NCBI RefSeq assembly: GCF_021919345.1
Contig: NZ_CP089293.1
Coordinates: forward strand, 3,100,001 to 3,164,000
Direction of reading: 5' to 3'
DNA: 64,000 bases
Source: Paenarthrobacter nicotinovorans
Lineage (GTDB): Bacteria > Actinomycetota > Actinomycetes > Actinomycetales > Micrococcaceae
In this document: one piece after another, positions 1 through 8,759 of the stretch
Numbering within the stretch: the first letter of the stretch is position 1
Layout of the letters: every line of letters starts with the position of its first letter
The notes under the pieces: model-generated
Databases searched by the model: none
What the model saw: the letters and a program-made list of their open reading frames with translations, nothing else
Told to the model about the DNA's origin: nothing
Made by a program: the position numbers and the translations under genes

Positions 1-9
1 ACTTGGTGA

Positions 10-1152
10 ATGACTACAGCAGCTAATCCGTCCGTTGGACTGGTCGGTTGGCGTGGCATGGTCGGCTCAGTCCTGATGCAGCGCATGCAGGAAGAGAACG
101 ACTTCGCCAACATCAACCCGGTATTTTTCTCCACCTCGAACGCAGGAGGTGCCGCCCCGTCCTTTGCAGAGGGGGCAGGCAAGCTCGAGGACGCGTTCGA
201 TATTGAGACGCTTGCCAAGCTGCCGATTATTGTCACCGCGCAGGGCGGCGACTACACCAAGCAGGTCCATGGTGAACTCCGTAGCCGCGGCTGGGACGGC
301 CTCTGGATCGATGCTGCCTCCACCCTGCGCATGAACGATGACTCGATCATCGTGCTGGACCCCATCAACCGCGACGTCATCGACGCCGGACTCTCCGGCG
401 GCGTGAAGGACTTCATCGGCGGAAACTGTACGGTCTCCTGCATGCTCATGGGCCTCGGCGGCCTGTTCAAGAACAACCTCGTGGAGTGGGGCACGTCCAT
501 GACGTACCAGGCCGCTTCCGGCGGTGGCGCGCGCCATATGCGCGAACTCCTCAACCAGTTCGGCACGCTCAACAACGAGGTCAGCAGCGAACTGGACGAC
601 CCGGCATCGGCCATCCTGGAGATCGACCGCAAGGTGCTTGCCACCCAGCGCACCGGGGTTGACGCCACGCAGTTCGGTGTGCCGCTCGCGGGCTCGCTGA
701 TTCCGTGGATCGACGCCGACCTCGGCAACGGCCAGTCCAAGGAAGAGTGGAAGGCCGGCGTCGAGACCAACAAGATCCTCGGCACCGGAACCGGAACCGC
801 GGGCAAAGACCACATCGCCATGGACGGCCTGTGCATCCGCATCGGAGCCATGCGTTCCCACTCCCAGGCCCTCACGCTGAAGCTGCGCGAAGACCTGTCT
901 GTGACGGAGATCGAAAACCTCCTGGCCAAGGACAACGAGTGGGCCAAGGTTGTTCCGAACACCAAGGAAGCCTCCATGGCAGACCTGACCCCGGTTGCGG
1001 CATCAGGCACGCTGGACATCCCCGTGGGCCGTATCCGCAAGCTCGAAATGGGTCCGGAATACATCAGCGCCTTCACCGTGGGCGATCAGCTCCTGTGGGG
1101 CGCAGCCGAGCCCCTGCGCCGCATGCTCAACATTGTGACGGGCAAGCTCTAG
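10..1152 (+). CDS. asd: aspartate-semialdehyde dehydrogenase
   Basis: NADPH-dependent enzyme that reduces aspartyl phosphate to aspartate semialdehyde, the branch point to diaminopimelate/lysine, threonine and methionine; cytosolic. The 380 residues start with a Rossmann turn (GWRGMVGS, about 13-20) and carry the active-site Cys140 in GGNCTVSCM, followed by the [10 protein letters not shown] substrate loop. The long 370-380 residue form and the GNCTV context resemble the E. coli-type enzyme rather than the shorter Bacillus type. Only nine bases precede the ATG, so its promoter and any upstream partner such as lysC lie outside the window. A strong hairpin follows the stop. Confidence 0.96.
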   Translation: MTTAANPSVGLVGWRGMVGSVLMQRMQEENDFANINPVFFSTSNAGGAAPSFAEGAGKLEDAFDIETLAKLPIIVTAQGGDYTKQVHGELRSRGWDGLWIDAASTLRMNDDSIIVLDPINRDVIDAGLSGGVKDFIGGNCTVSCMLMGLGGLFKNNLVEWGTSMTYQAASGGGARHMRELLNQFGTLNNEVSSELDDPASAILEIDRKVLATQRTGVDATQFGVPLAGSLIPWIDADLGNGQSKEEWKAGVETNKILGTGTGTAGKDHIAMDGLCIRIGAMRSHSQALTLKLREDLSVTEIENLLAKDNEWAKVVPNTKEASMADLTPVAASGTLDIPVGRIRKLEMGPEYISAFTVGDQLLWGAAEPLRRMLNIVTGKL

Positions 1153-2169
1153 GCTTCTCCGCCTCTCGTTCGAAATCCGCTGTTCCGCTGCTTTCCCGCA
1201 ACGGAACAGCGGGTTTCGACGTTCTGGCCTCGACAAGGCAGTCTTCACTTGCCGTTCCACTTCGCACGGCCTGCCGAGATCCTGCCACTCGATTCGGATA
1301 ACGTCCCAGCCCAATGCATTGAGTGCTTTCTCACGTCTCCGTTCCTGAAAGACCACCTCGTCAGTGGGCGCATAGTCGAAGTACTTGGTACGGCCGTCGA
1401 ACTCGAGAATAACTTTGCTGTCCGGCCATCCGAAGTCTCCGCGGTAGCGACCGATGGGAGTATCGACTTCGAGCTGAAGCACGGCTTCCGGGATTCCCAG
1501 CCTCTCCAAAAGAGCACGCGTCCGGGTCTCGCCCACAGATTCGGAACGGCCATCCATTGCGTCCAGCACCCGCCGCAAGCGTCGAGCGCCTCTCGTGATC
1601 CGGCCCCCGTCCACATAAGCCTGAATCAACACCGGATCCGCCCCTCTGCGAAGGGCTTGGTCTGCGACCACCAGTGCCCGTTCGAATTCCAGGGTCCGGG
1701 CACAATCGACGACAGTGCGCTCCAGGCTCGTCACTCTGGCGGGTCGCCCCCAAGGAGTCAGGATCTCAACAATCTCGGCAGCTTCCAGCGCTGCACCATG
1801 TGCCCGTACATCCTCCCCGGAACTTGTCTGGGCCGGCGAGAACGGCGTGGTGACGTGCACCAGGGGCCCACCATCCCACGGTGCGCATCCATGCAGGCGC
1901 GCGGCACTGGCATGGCTGTAAAGAATGGCCGAGCGCGAACTAAGCTGGTGTGCTTGGATTCTCAGCAGGTCCTGCTCCCAGGGAGGTCGGCGACGCCAGT
2001 CTGAGCTTCGGGCGTATGCGCCCCGTCTTACCCGAATAAGCTTGCCGGAGCGCACACCCGCTGTCAGCACGCGGGCGCCCAAGCCTTTTCCTGCGAGGTC
2101 CGACGTAACAGCAATGGTGCTGTCAGGCCAATTGGCGGCTATTAGTGCATCCAGTTTTCGCGATTGCAT
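1003..2169 (-). CDS. AbiEi-like/DUF559 protein, 3' end extended into asd
   Basis: The 388-residue product has an N-terminal winged-helix region resembling AbiEi antitoxin-type regulators (about 15-55, ending VRRGAYA), a middle AbiEi-like region, and a C-terminal DUF559/Vsr-type restriction-endonuclease-like fold: [15 protein letters not shown], then GDFGWPD, then ILEFDG, which place acidic residues where PD-(D/E)xK enzymes have them. No AbiEii toxin gene is adjacent, so it is an orphan. The last ~75 residues lie beyond the expected domain end: the frame continues through the terminator hairpin and 150 bases antisense into asd. This looks like loss of the original stop codon, although the natural end cannot be proven here. 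Function unknown; DNA binding or cleavage is an inference from fold. Confidence 0.75.
   Translation of the reverse strand: MQSRKLDALIAANWPDSTIAVTSDLAGKGLGARVLTAGVRSGKLIRVRRGAYARSSDWRRRPPWEQDLLRIQAHQLSSRSAILYSHASAARLHGCAPWDGGPLVHVTTPFSPAQTSSGEDVRAHGAALEAAEIVEILTPWGRPARVTSLERTVVDCARTLEFERALVVADQALRRGADPVLIQAYVDGGRITRGARRLRRVLDAMDGRSESVGETRTRALLERLGIPEAVLQLEVDTPIGRYRGDFGWPDSKVILEFDGRTKYFDYAPTDEVVFQERRREKALNALGWDVIRIEWQDLGRPCEVERQVKTALSRPERRNPLFRCGKAAEQRISNERRRSLELARHNVEHAAQGLGCAPQELIAHGEGADVFRTHFELADTAHGDVQRA
1171..1218. terminator. bidirectional hairpin terminator after asd
   Basis: Two 17-base arms (1171-1187 and 1202-1218, one G-T mismatch) enclose a 14-base loop and end in short A/T runs on both sides (AAAT and GTTT), as expected for a terminator shared by convergent genes. 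The asd stop codon is 19 bases upstream. The minus-strand AbiEi-like gene has no stop before this hairpin and reads straight through it. Confidence 0.75.
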
Positions 2170-2272
2170 GCATTCATCGTGAGTTGGTCCAGGATGTCAG
2201 GACATCCCATTTCCGCCGTATGTGGACAAGTGCTGCATCAAACCATGCCCGCGCGGAGACGGCCCTTGGCGC

Positions 2273-2319
2273 GCAGCCCCTAATAACGTCGCGGACCCGC
2301 AACAACGTCGTTGGGCTGC
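2273..2319. terminator. possible terminator hairpin
   Basis: Seven-base arms (GCAGCCC and GGGCTGC) enclose a 33-base loop that itself contains two copies of AACGTCG. It sits between two minus-strand genes, downstream of the winged-helix protein. Weak, because the loop is long and there is no T-tract. Confidence 0.25.
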
Positions 2320-2364
2320 AACGAAACAGCGGGCCGACAACGACTTTGAGGCGTAGCGAGCAGG

Positions 2365-3486
2365 TCAGCCGGCCATGAACTTCAGGTAGGCCCGGCCCTG
2401 TGCCTGGAACGACCGTACCGCCGCCGGCCCCAACGTCCCCGCGAACGGCTCAGGCTCGACTCCGATGGTCTTGCCACTCGCCGTCCTCGCCCAAGTCCCG
2501 ATCACTTCACCCCCGGAGACGATGATCCGCTTGAACACGCCGTTCTTTCCCGGGACCACCAACTCCGCGAATTCAGGGGCAAGGACCAGGCTCCGGTCCT
2601 GGTAGCCGAGCAGGTATTCGTCGAACCCGGGAAGAGCCAGCAACGAGCGCGAGCCGGGGACGCCGTCGTCGAGCATTGCAGCTGACTCCGGCGAGAGCCA
2701 GTAGCTGGTGCCGCCGGACTCCAGCTCAACCAGGCCGTCCCGGACTGTATCTAGGGCAGCCCGCGCCTCCTTCAAGGGGATCTGGCTCCACCACGAGAAA
2801 TCCTTGATGGTGGCCGGCCCGCGACTCCTCAGATAGCGGAAGAGCAACTCAGTGATGCCTTCCTCCCTGTCCAGCTCCCGTGACTGGTGGATCCATTCAT
2901 CGAAAGGCACAAACAGCTGCTGCACGCCCACCTTGCCGTTGGACACCGCCATGGGCCCCTGAACCAGCCATGCACGCTGGCAGAGGCTGCCGAGCAGGTG
3001 GATGCCGCGTTGGGCTTTGGTGAGCTGGCCGGCCTCCTCGAACGCAAGGAAAAGCTGCTCGCGGCTTGCGCCCGGCGCGCCTTCGGCCTTGAGCGTGTCG
3101 AAAGTTGTGAAGGCGATGTCCCGGCAGTGGGCTATGTCGTCGGGCGTGATGGCAAGTTCCCGGTGGCGCCCGGCCACCATGTTCATCAAGCGGCCACTGG
3201 TGATGCCCAGGATCCAACGGAGGTCCTCTGGTGCCAGCAGATGCAACGTGCCGCGCATCGGCCACGAACGCACCACCGTCCCGGCGTCGAGGGCCGCCCG
3301 GACGTCGGAGGCCGCAATACCGGGAACCCGCTGCCCCAAAGCCCACAGCGCAGCGCCAAGGTCCTGTGCCTGCATGGCGGTCATCCAACGGACGGCATCG
3401 GGGACGGTCGGAAGGCCGTTACCCAACAGGCCTTGGGCAGCCAGCCGCAAGCGGCCCAGGACGCGCGGGGTGAGGGGTGCAGGCAT
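2365..3486 (-). CDS. winged-helix DNA-binding protein, AlkZ-like glycosylase family
   Basis: A 373-residue member of the HTH_42 family (PF06224), which contains the interstrand-crosslink and alkyl-base DNA glycosylases AlkZ and YcaQ. Near residue 39 it has MQAQDLGAALWALGQR, where the Gln-x-Gln pair matches the catalytic QxQ motif of the AlkZ branch rather than the QxD of YcaQ. Several tandem winged helices are expected across the length. Base excision of alkylated or crosslinked DNA is the likely role, inferred from family; many actinobacteria have several paralogues of untested substrate. It is monocistronic, facing away from the small membrane-protein gene. Confidence 0.85.
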   Translation of the reverse strand: MPAPLTPRVLGRLRLAAQGLLGNGLPTVPDAVRWMTAMQAQDLGAALWALGQRVPGIAASDVRAALDAGTVVRSWPMRGTLHLLAPEDLRWILGITSGRLMNMVAGRHRELAITPDDIAHCRDIAFTTFDTLKAEGAPGASREQLFLAFEEAGQLTKAQRGIHLLGSLCQRAWLVQGPMAVSNGKVGVQQLFVPFDEWIHQSRELDREEGITELLFRYLRSRGPATIKDFSWWSQIPLKEARAALDTVRDGLVELESGGTSYWLSPESAAMLDDGVPGSRSLLALPGFDEYLLGYQDRSLVLAPEFAELVVPGKNGVFKRIIVSGGEVIGTWARTASGKTIGVEPEPFAGTLGPAAVRSFQAQGRAYLKFMAG

Positions 3487-3571
3487 GCTTCATCCTAAAT
3501 GGACCGGCAAGTACAGGGAACCTTGCCGCGCCTCCCAGCCGTCACCCAGCAGCGGCTCCTAGGATGAATTC

Positions 3572-4051
3572 ATGCTTTTTGGTGATCTCGCTCCGTTTGT
3601 GCGGCCGTTGAGCCGGTGGTTGGCAACCGCCGGTTGGTTCTGCACGCTCGTGGGACTTGGCTCCGGGCTGATCGTGGCGGTGGGAACGGGAGTAAGCCTC
3701 TCCCCCTCCATGCAAGCCATCCAGACCGTCAGCTTGGTGGCAACCGCTGCGGCCGCGCTGCTGATAGGAACGGCAGCGGCCAGCCAGCCCCTTGCGGATC
3801 GCCACGACGACGCCCCGGAACCCTGGTACTACCCCGCCGCGGCAGCGCAGGTCCGCAGCTTCCTCCTCGGAGCGATCGTGCTGCTGCTCGGCTTGGTGGG
3901 ATTCGCCACGGCCGGCGTGTTCATGCCCAGCGGCCCGTCGCCGCAAAGCATCGCGTTCAGCCAGATCTTCCTGTTGGGATCGGTCAGCTGCGGACTCACG
4001 TTCCTGCTGCTCAACAAGGTGCTGCCAATCGCCGAACGCCGCACACGCTAG
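3572..4051 (+). CDS. small integral membrane protein, unknown function
   Basis: The 159 residues contain four hydrophobic segments (about 17-38, 47-66, 93-115 and 128-148) separated by short loops, with a soluble, acidic loop (DRHDDAPEPWYY) in the middle. No recognised catalytic motif is seen. It stands alone between divergent and convergent neighbours. Arginine-rich C-terminus (AERRTR) suggests a cytoplasmic tail. I cannot assign a function; the even number of membrane segments and codon use like the neighbours support a real gene. Confidence 0.7.
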   Translation: MLFGDLAPFVRPLSRWLATAGWFCTLVGLGSGLIVAVGTGVSLSPSMQAIQTVSLVATAAAALLIGTAAASQPLADRHDDAPEPWYYPAAAAQVRSFLLGAIVLLLGLVGFATAGVFMPSGPSPQSIAFSQIFLLGSVSCGLTFLLLNKVLPIAERRTR

Positions 4052-4113
4052 CCCACACGCGCCGAGGGGCGGGATCTCAACCCTAAGCCACGCCCTATAC
4101 ACCCGAAAGCTTG

Positions 4114-4137
4114 CCCCTCGCGGGAACACGCGAGGGG
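4114..4137. terminator. hairpin between convergent genes
   Basis: Perfect 9-base arms (CCCCTCGCG and CGCGAGGGG) around a 6-base loop, located immediately after the murB stop on the minus strand and 63 bases after the membrane-protein stop on the plus strand. No T-tract on either side, so a factor-independent terminator of the non-canonical actinobacterial type is an inference. Confidence 0.55.
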
Positions 4138-4138
4138 A

Positions 4139-5206
4139 TTAGAGGCTGGCGCCGATCAGCAGCGGCTCCGGGTGCAGTTCAATGCCGAAGCGTTCGACGA
4201 CGCCGGCCCTCACCTCGCGCGCGATGGCGAGCATATCCTCCGTGGAGGCCGAGCCTCGGTTGGTGATGGCCAGGGTGTGCTTGGTGGACAGGGAAGCCCT
4301 CCCCCCGGAAACGCTGGTCTCCTCCAGCCCGAAGCCCTTGCCGAATCCGGCCTGGTCGATCAGCCACGCGGCGGAGAGCTTTACCAGGCCATCTGAACCG
4401 GCCGGATACTTGGGGGCATTCTCCGGCAGCCCTGCCGCCTGGTCGGCGGGGACAATGGGGTTGGTGAAGAAGGAACCCGTGGAGTAGGTGTCGCGATCGG
4501 ACGCGTCCAGGACCATGCCCTTGGATCCCCGGAGCCGCAGGACTTCCCGGCGGACGTCGTTCGAGTAGGCACGCTTGCCTGCCTCTACGCCCAGCGCCCG
4601 GGCCAATTCCGCGTAGCGGACCGGGGCGCTCATCCGGCCCAACGGCAGCTGGAACTCCACGGTCAGGACCACGTAGCGGGGGGATCCCTCAACAGTGGTT
4701 TGCTTCAGGATTGAGTCACGGTAGCCGAACTTCAGCTCGGAATTGGTGAAGGTCTGGACAGCGTTGCGCTCCCGGTCCCATGTCCGGACCGCGGCAATGG
4801 TTTGTGACACGTCCGCGCCGTACGCGCCAACGTTCTGCACCGGGGTGGCGCCCGTGGCACCCGGGATGCCGGACAACGCCTCCAAGCCTGACCACGCGTG
4901 CAGCACGGAATATTCCACCAGCGCATCCCAGTTGTGGCCCGCCTGTACCACCACGGAGACACCGCCGCAGCTGTCCTCGGAGTTCACGGTAAAGCCCTCG
5001 GAAGCGATTTTTACCACGGTGCCGGGGAAACCGTCGTCGGAGATCAGCAGATTGGACCCGCCGCCAATGATCAGGAGTTTCTCTCCGGCGGCGTCTGCCG
5101 AGCGGACGGCGTCGATGATTTCGGCTTCGGTGCGGGCTTCAATGTAGTTCCCTGCGGGGCCGCCGACGGCAGCTGTGGTCAAGTCTGAAAGAAGCATCTG
5201 GGTCAC
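4139..5206 (-). CDS. murB: UDP-N-acetylenolpyruvoylglucosamine reductase
   Basis: FAD enzyme that reduces UDP-GlcNAc-enolpyruvate to UDP-MurNAc in peptidoglycan precursor synthesis, cytosolic. The 355 residues show the FAD-binding GGGSNLLISDDGF (about 48-60), the GIPGATGATPVQNVGAYG segment, the catalytic-serine region YSTGSFFTNP and the C-terminal LHPEPLLIG with the conserved acidic residue. The frame opens with GTG at 5206; ATG three codons later is an alternative. It is the last gene of a minus-strand block, nine bases after the MFS transporter. Confidence 0.95.
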   Translation of the reverse strand: MTQMLLSDLTTAAVGGPAGNYIEARTEAEIIDAVRSADAAGEKLLIIGGGSNLLISDDGFPGTVVKIASEGFTVNSEDSCGGVSVVVQAGHNWDALVEYSVLHAWSGLEALSGIPGATGATPVQNVGAYGADVSQTIAAVRTWDRERNAVQTFTNSELKFGYRDSILKQTTVEGSPRYVVLTVEFQLPLGRMSAPVRYAELARALGVEAGKRAYSNDVRREVLRLRGSKGMVLDASDRDTYSTGSFFTNPIVPADQAAGLPENAPKYPAGSDGLVKLSAAWLIDQAGFGKGFGLEETSVSGGRASLSTKHTLAITNRGSASTEDMLAIAREVRAGVVERFGIELHPEPLLIGASL

Positions 5207-5215
5207 TAATCAAGC

Positions 5216-6562
5216 CTAACGGGCATCGGCCGGCTCCACCGACGAGGCCTTTTGCTTGCCCGCCAGGGGTGCCAGGAAGAAACTGACCACCAACAGCGCC
5301 AGAGGGGCCAGCAGCGAATGGAGGATGCCGAAGTGCTCTGCCAGCAATCCAAGGAGCGGAGGACCGCACAGGAACGCCCCGTAGCCGATGGTTGACACCA
5401 CGGAGACGCGGGCGGCGGCATGAACGGGATCATCGGCGGCAGCAGACATACCGACGGGGAAGCCCAACGAGGCGCCCAGTCCCCACACCGCCAGCGCAAC
5501 GAACGCAAGCCACGGAACCGGTGAAAACACGAAAAGCGCAAGACCCGCGACGGCGGTGGCCGAGCACCAGCGCATCACCAGCACCCGCCCGAACCGGTCG
5601 AGGATGACTGTCCCCGTGAAGCGGCCGATGGTCATGAACGTCACGAACACCCCGTAACCTACGGCGCCCGCTGCGTCGCTTTGGCCGTGCCCGTCTGCCA
5701 GTGCCAGAGCCACCCAGTCACCCGCCGCACCCTCAGCCAAAGCCAGGCCAAGGACAAGGACTCCGATCAGCAGCGTCCGGCGGTCACGCCATGCGAGGGC
5801 CACAAGCCGTTTGTTGTCCAGCGGTGCGGTTGCCTTGCCGCCCTCTTGGCCGGCCGGCGTTGGAGTAATAACAGGCAGCGGGCCCGTGGAGGGGTCCCGG
5901 AAGGTATCGGTCTCGTGGGGGCTGAATTTAGTGGTGGCTTGGGCGGTCTTTTCCGATCGGAACCAGAAGCCGGCAGTCACCACCGAGGCCGTCACCACGA
6001 AGCCGGAAATCAGGAAGTGCCAGAACACCGGCATGTGCACGGCAGCTGCCCAGGCCCCGAAGCCCGCCGCAGCCACGGTTCCCAGGCTGAACGCGCCGTG
6101 CAGGTGCGGCATGATGTGCCGTTCAAGTTCGCGTTCAAGCGCCGCACCCTCGACATTGGACGCCGTATTCCAACTTGCCGTACCCAGGCCGAGGACCACC
6201 AGTCCTGCGGCAACCACTAACGGATTGGCGGCAAGCGAGGTCCCGATGCCGACCACAACCAGCCCCGCCCCCACCATGCAGCTGCCGATTCTCGTGGTGA
6301 GCTTGGGACCGAGCCGAAGCACGATGAGGCCCGAGGCTGAAATCGAGATGAAGGACGCCACCGTCATGCACATCAGCAGCAGCCCGATGCCGCCTGGAGT
6401 CAGGTCCAGGCCGTCCCGGATGGCCGGCAGCCGGGACACCCAGGTAGCGAAGGCCACCCCGCTGGCAGCATAGGACGCCAGAACAGCGGCGCGCCACCGC
6501 AACATCGCAGTCGCAGTGGCGCTCGGTTTGCTGCCGTGTGGGGTGGTGTTCTGTTGGTTCAA
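5216..6562 (-). CDS. MFS transporter
   Basis: A 448-residue, about 12-helix major facilitator protein. The segment YAASGVAFATWVSRLPAIRDGLDLTPGGIGLLL is typical of the YbjJ/fucose-permease-like branch of MFS, and a charged central loop of about 40 residues separates the two six-helix halves. Substrate not predictable from sequence. The longest frame starts at TTG 6562, whose TTGA overlaps the stop of the dehydratase gene by four bases, suggesting translational coupling; ATG at 6505 (MLRWRAAV) is an alternative start closer to the first helix. Confidence 0.85.
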   Translation of the reverse strand: MNQQNTTPHGSKPSATATAMLRWRAAVLASYAASGVAFATWVSRLPAIRDGLDLTPGGIGLLLMCMTVASFISISASGLIVLRLGPKLTTRIGSCMVGAGLVVVGIGTSLAANPLVVAAGLVVLGLGTASWNTASNVEGAALERELERHIMPHLHGAFSLGTVAAAGFGAWAAAVHMPVFWHFLISGFVVTASVVTAGFWFRSEKTAQATTKFSPHETDTFRDPSTGPLPVITPTPAGQEGGKATAPLDNKRLVALAWRDRRTLLIGVLVLGLALAEGAAGDWVALALADGHGQSDAAGAVGYGVFVTFMTIGRFTGTVILDRFGRVLVMRWCSATAVAGLALFVFSPVPWLAFVALAVWGLGASLGFPVGMSAAADDPVHAAARVSVVSTIGYGAFLCGPPLLGLLAEHFGILHSLLAPLALLVVSFFLAPLAGKQKASSVEPADAR

Positions 6563-6996
6563 GAGACCTTCACAACCGCCTGCGACTTCATGAGGACTTT
6601 CTGTCCGGCCGCTACCACGGTGAGGTCGATGCGGGCGGTGCGGGCATCGGCGTCGAGCGCTCCCACCACGCCGGTGACGTCAATGACAGCGCCGGCCTCA
6701 TCCGTGCCGGTTGTGTCGGCGACCAGGACCGGCTTGGTGAAGCGCGTCTGGTAATCGACGACGGCGGCAGGGTCGCCTGCCCAGTCGCTCACCAACTGGA
6801 CTGCGGCGCCCATGGTGAACATGCCGTGGGCGATGACGCCCGGGAGTTCCACGGAGGTAGCGAACGCTTCGTTCCAGTGGATGGGGTTGAAGTCCCCCGA
6901 CGCTCCTGCGTACTTCACCAGGTCCTGGCGGGTGACGGGAATGCTCCGCGTGCCGATCTCCTGGCCAACGCTGAGTTCTTCGAATGTGTGGCTCAT
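6559..6996 (-). CDS. MaoC-family (R)-hydroxyacyl dehydratase, HadB-like
   Basis: The 145-residue hot-dog protein carries the hydratase-2 motif with the catalytic Asp/His pair D35 and H40 (GASGDFNPIHWNE), then GVIAHGMFTMG. It starts two bases after the stop of the FAS1-like dehydratase gene, so the two are co-translated and probably form a HadA/HadB-type heterodimer that hydrates or dehydrates acyl-thioester intermediates. In mycolate producers this pair serves FAS-II; here, in a probable non-mycolate organism, the substrate is unknown. Confidence 0.88.
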   Translation of the reverse strand: MSHTFEELSVGQEIGTRSIPVTRQDLVKYAGASGDFNPIHWNEAFATSVELPGVIAHGMFTMGAAVQLVSDWAGDPAAVVDYQTRFTKPVLVADTTGTDEAGAVIDVTGVVGALDADARTARIDLTVVAAGQKVLMKSQAVVKVS

Positions 6997-6998
6997 GG

Positions 6999-7448
6999 TT
7001 ACTGTCCCTCTCCGCGGACCAAAATGGACGAGGTGGTGGTGGCGACCTTCTCGCCGGCTTCCGTGGAGATTTCGGAGCGTGTGGTGATCATCGCTCCCCC
7101 ACCCATGGCCCGGACGCCGTCGACATGCAGCTCGGCTACCAGACGGTCGCCGGCAACGATCGCGCGGTGGTGCGTGAACCGCTGGTCGGCGTGGACCACC
7201 CGGGAGAAGTCGATGCCCGATTCGGGATCCTCAACCAGTTGGGCATCGGCACGTTGGGCGACAATAATGGCGAACGTTGGCGGTGCCACGAGGTCGCTGT
7301 GGCCCAGGGCCTTTGCTGCCTCAACATCGAAGTGCGCCGGGTTGGTGGCCTTCACGGCCTTGGCGAACTCGCGGATTTTTTCACGGCCGACGTCGTATAT
7401 CTCTGCGGCAGGGTAGCTGCGGCCCTGCAGGTCCGGATTGATACTCAT
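6999..7448 (-). CDS. FAS1-like dehydratase-domain protein, HadA-like (UPF0336 type)
   Basis: The 149 residues form a MaoC-type N-terminal hot-dog domain (GRSYPAAEIYDVGREKIREFA, then VAPPTFAIIV) of the family that partners HadB-like catalytic subunits and usually lacks the D/H pair itself; here no GDxNPxH motif is present. Placed directly before the HadB-like gene, it most likely supplies the substrate-binding half of a heterodimer. Confidence in family is high; the physiological substrate is not evident. Confidence 0.85.
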   Translation of the reverse strand: MSINPDLQGRSYPAAEIYDVGREKIREFAKAVKATNPAHFDVEAAKALGHSDLVAPPTFAIIVAQRADAQLVEDPESGIDFSRVVHADQRFTHHRAIVAGDRLVAELHVDGVRAMGGGAMITTRSEISTEAGEKVATTTSSILVRGEGQ

Positions 7449-7502
7449 GGTCCAACCCTATCGGGCGGCGGCTTCCCGGGCAGCGTGAAAACCGCGGGCA
7501 CG

Positions 7503-7727
7503 CTACTTCTTGTAGCTCTTGCGGATCTTCTGGCCCCGGACCACCATTCCGGTGACGTGCAGGATCAAGCCGACACCGATCACGGGCAAAGAGGCCATGG
7601 CCAGCGCCTGGTTCCCTGTGGTGTTCCCAACAATGGACAGGATGAGTCCCACAGCGATCAGTCCCATGGCGCTGAAAACCAGCGCTTTGTAGGAGGTGGA
7701 GGCGGTGGCCCAGAATTGTTCTAGCAC
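7503..7727 (-). CDS. small two-helix membrane protein (DUF3188-like)
   Basis: A 74-residue protein with two hydrophobic stretches (about 15-34 and 42-62) and a basic tail (RGQKIRKSYKK), consistent with an N-in/C-in hairpin in the cytoplasmic membrane. Short proteins of this layout are common in Arthrobacter and related genera and carry a DUF3188 label; the role is unknown. It sits upstream of the HadA/HadB pair on the same strand with a 54-base gap. Confidence 0.65.
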   Translation of the reverse strand: MLEQFWATASTSYKALVFSAMGLIAVGLILSIVGNTTGNQALAMASLPVIGVGLILHVTGMVVRGQKIRKSYKK

Positions 7728-7822
7728 CGTCCAAGTCTAGCGGGGTGGGTGCGAGGGGTTGGCTTTCAAGGGAAAGAAGCGCTTTTTAGGGTCGGGATGT
7801 CGCCCCTCGCCGCAACGGGAGG

Positions 7823-8740
7823 TCAGAAGAGCGAGTCCTGCAAGGCCGGGATCTCGGTAGTGTGCGGACCGAATTCGATCTTGCGGCCCTTCAATGCGCC
7901 CAGGTCGGCAACGAAGCTGCCCTCGACCTCGTTGCCTGCAGCGTCCGGCAGGCCCGCCAAGGCGATCGCCCCGGACAGTGAGTGGATCCGCAGACCGTGC
8001 CCGCCGTCGTCGAACGTTGCCGGGTAGCGGTGACGCACGCCGCCGGGACGGACAGTGCAGAGGGTGTCGGCCAGGGCGGGCCTGTCCCACTCTTCCTCCA
8101 CAACGGCAAAACCGGTCATGGCCAGCCCGCCCAGCAAGCTGCGCACGCGCCCGGCGTGCTGCCGGTTCACGGCTGAAAGCTCGACGGCGTCGCGCGGCTC
8201 CACGAGTCCGGCCACCTTGGCAGCGGAACGGACCTGCTGCACGAGGCCGAGCTCGCGGGTCACAAGGTCCTCCAGGACCCGGACAACACGGCCATCTTCG
8301 GCATGGGCCACGTAGGAAGCGTGAACCGCTCCCTGCTCCGCGAGCCTGTTCCATTTGCGCGGCGCCGACGCGGTACCGATTTTGGTAGCCCCGTTCGCGA
8401 AGGTAGCCACGTAGAGCCAATGCGGTTGCATCAGGTACGCGCGGAGGCCCGTGGGAACGGAGCCGCCCCGGTGGAAGTCGTGCATCAGCCGGGAATCATC
8501 GCGGGCGAAGCAGGTCCCGCATTGCTTGCCCCGTTCAGCAGGAGAGCCACTGGGGCAGGGAACGTGCGTGCGCTCTCCCGGGCCGTGGACCTTGCTGTGG
8601 CCCAGGCACCACAAACCGGGGGAAACGCGCAGGCCCAGGGCTGAGCCCCGGGCCAACGCAACATCAGTGAACTCCGACTCCGGCGACCAAAGCCGCAACG
8701 CCGCAGAGAACGAGTCCCATACGACTCCGTGGACGAGCAT
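7823..8740 (-). CDS. DUF2797 protein
   Basis: The 305-residue protein has a cysteine pair in KQCGTC (about residue 74), preceded by further Cys/His residues that may bind a metal, and then YVATFANGATKIGTASAPRKWNRLAEQGA, which matches the GIY-YIG-like core of DUF2797. Family members have no established function; a nuclease-like fold is an inference. It starts 19 bases after the lyase gene on the same strand, with only a weak ribosome-binding site. Confidence 0.75.
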   Translation of the reverse strand: MLVHGVVWDSFSAALRLWSPESEFTDVALARGSALGLRVSPGLWCLGHSKVHGPGERTHVPCPSGSPAERGKQCGTCFARDDSRLMHDFHRGGSVPTGLRAYLMQPHWLYVATFANGATKIGTASAPRKWNRLAEQGAVHASYVAHAEDGRVVRVLEDLVTRELGLVQQVRSAAKVAGLVEPRDAVELSAVNRQHAGRVRSLLGGLAMTGFAVVEEEWDRPALADTLCTVRPGGVRHRYPATFDDGGHGLRIHSLSGAIALAGLPDAAGNEVEGSFVADLGALKGRKIEFGPHTTEIPALQDSLF

Positions 8741-8759
8741 ATTTACTTGACCGGCATGC

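Noticed and set aside
67..861. 264-residue minus-strand frame opposite asd
   Set aside because: asd is clearly coding on the plus strand; the antisense frame has no start signal or motif.
1003..2169. AbiE toxin-antitoxin system
   Set aside because: Only the AbiEi-like component is visible; no AbiEii nucleotidyltransferase gene is adjacent here or at 53.7-54.6 kb.
7751..7810. Long-range palindrome (GCGAGGGG ... CCCCTCGC)
   Set aside because: Arms are 8 bases with a 40+ base loop; expected by chance in GC-rich DNA.
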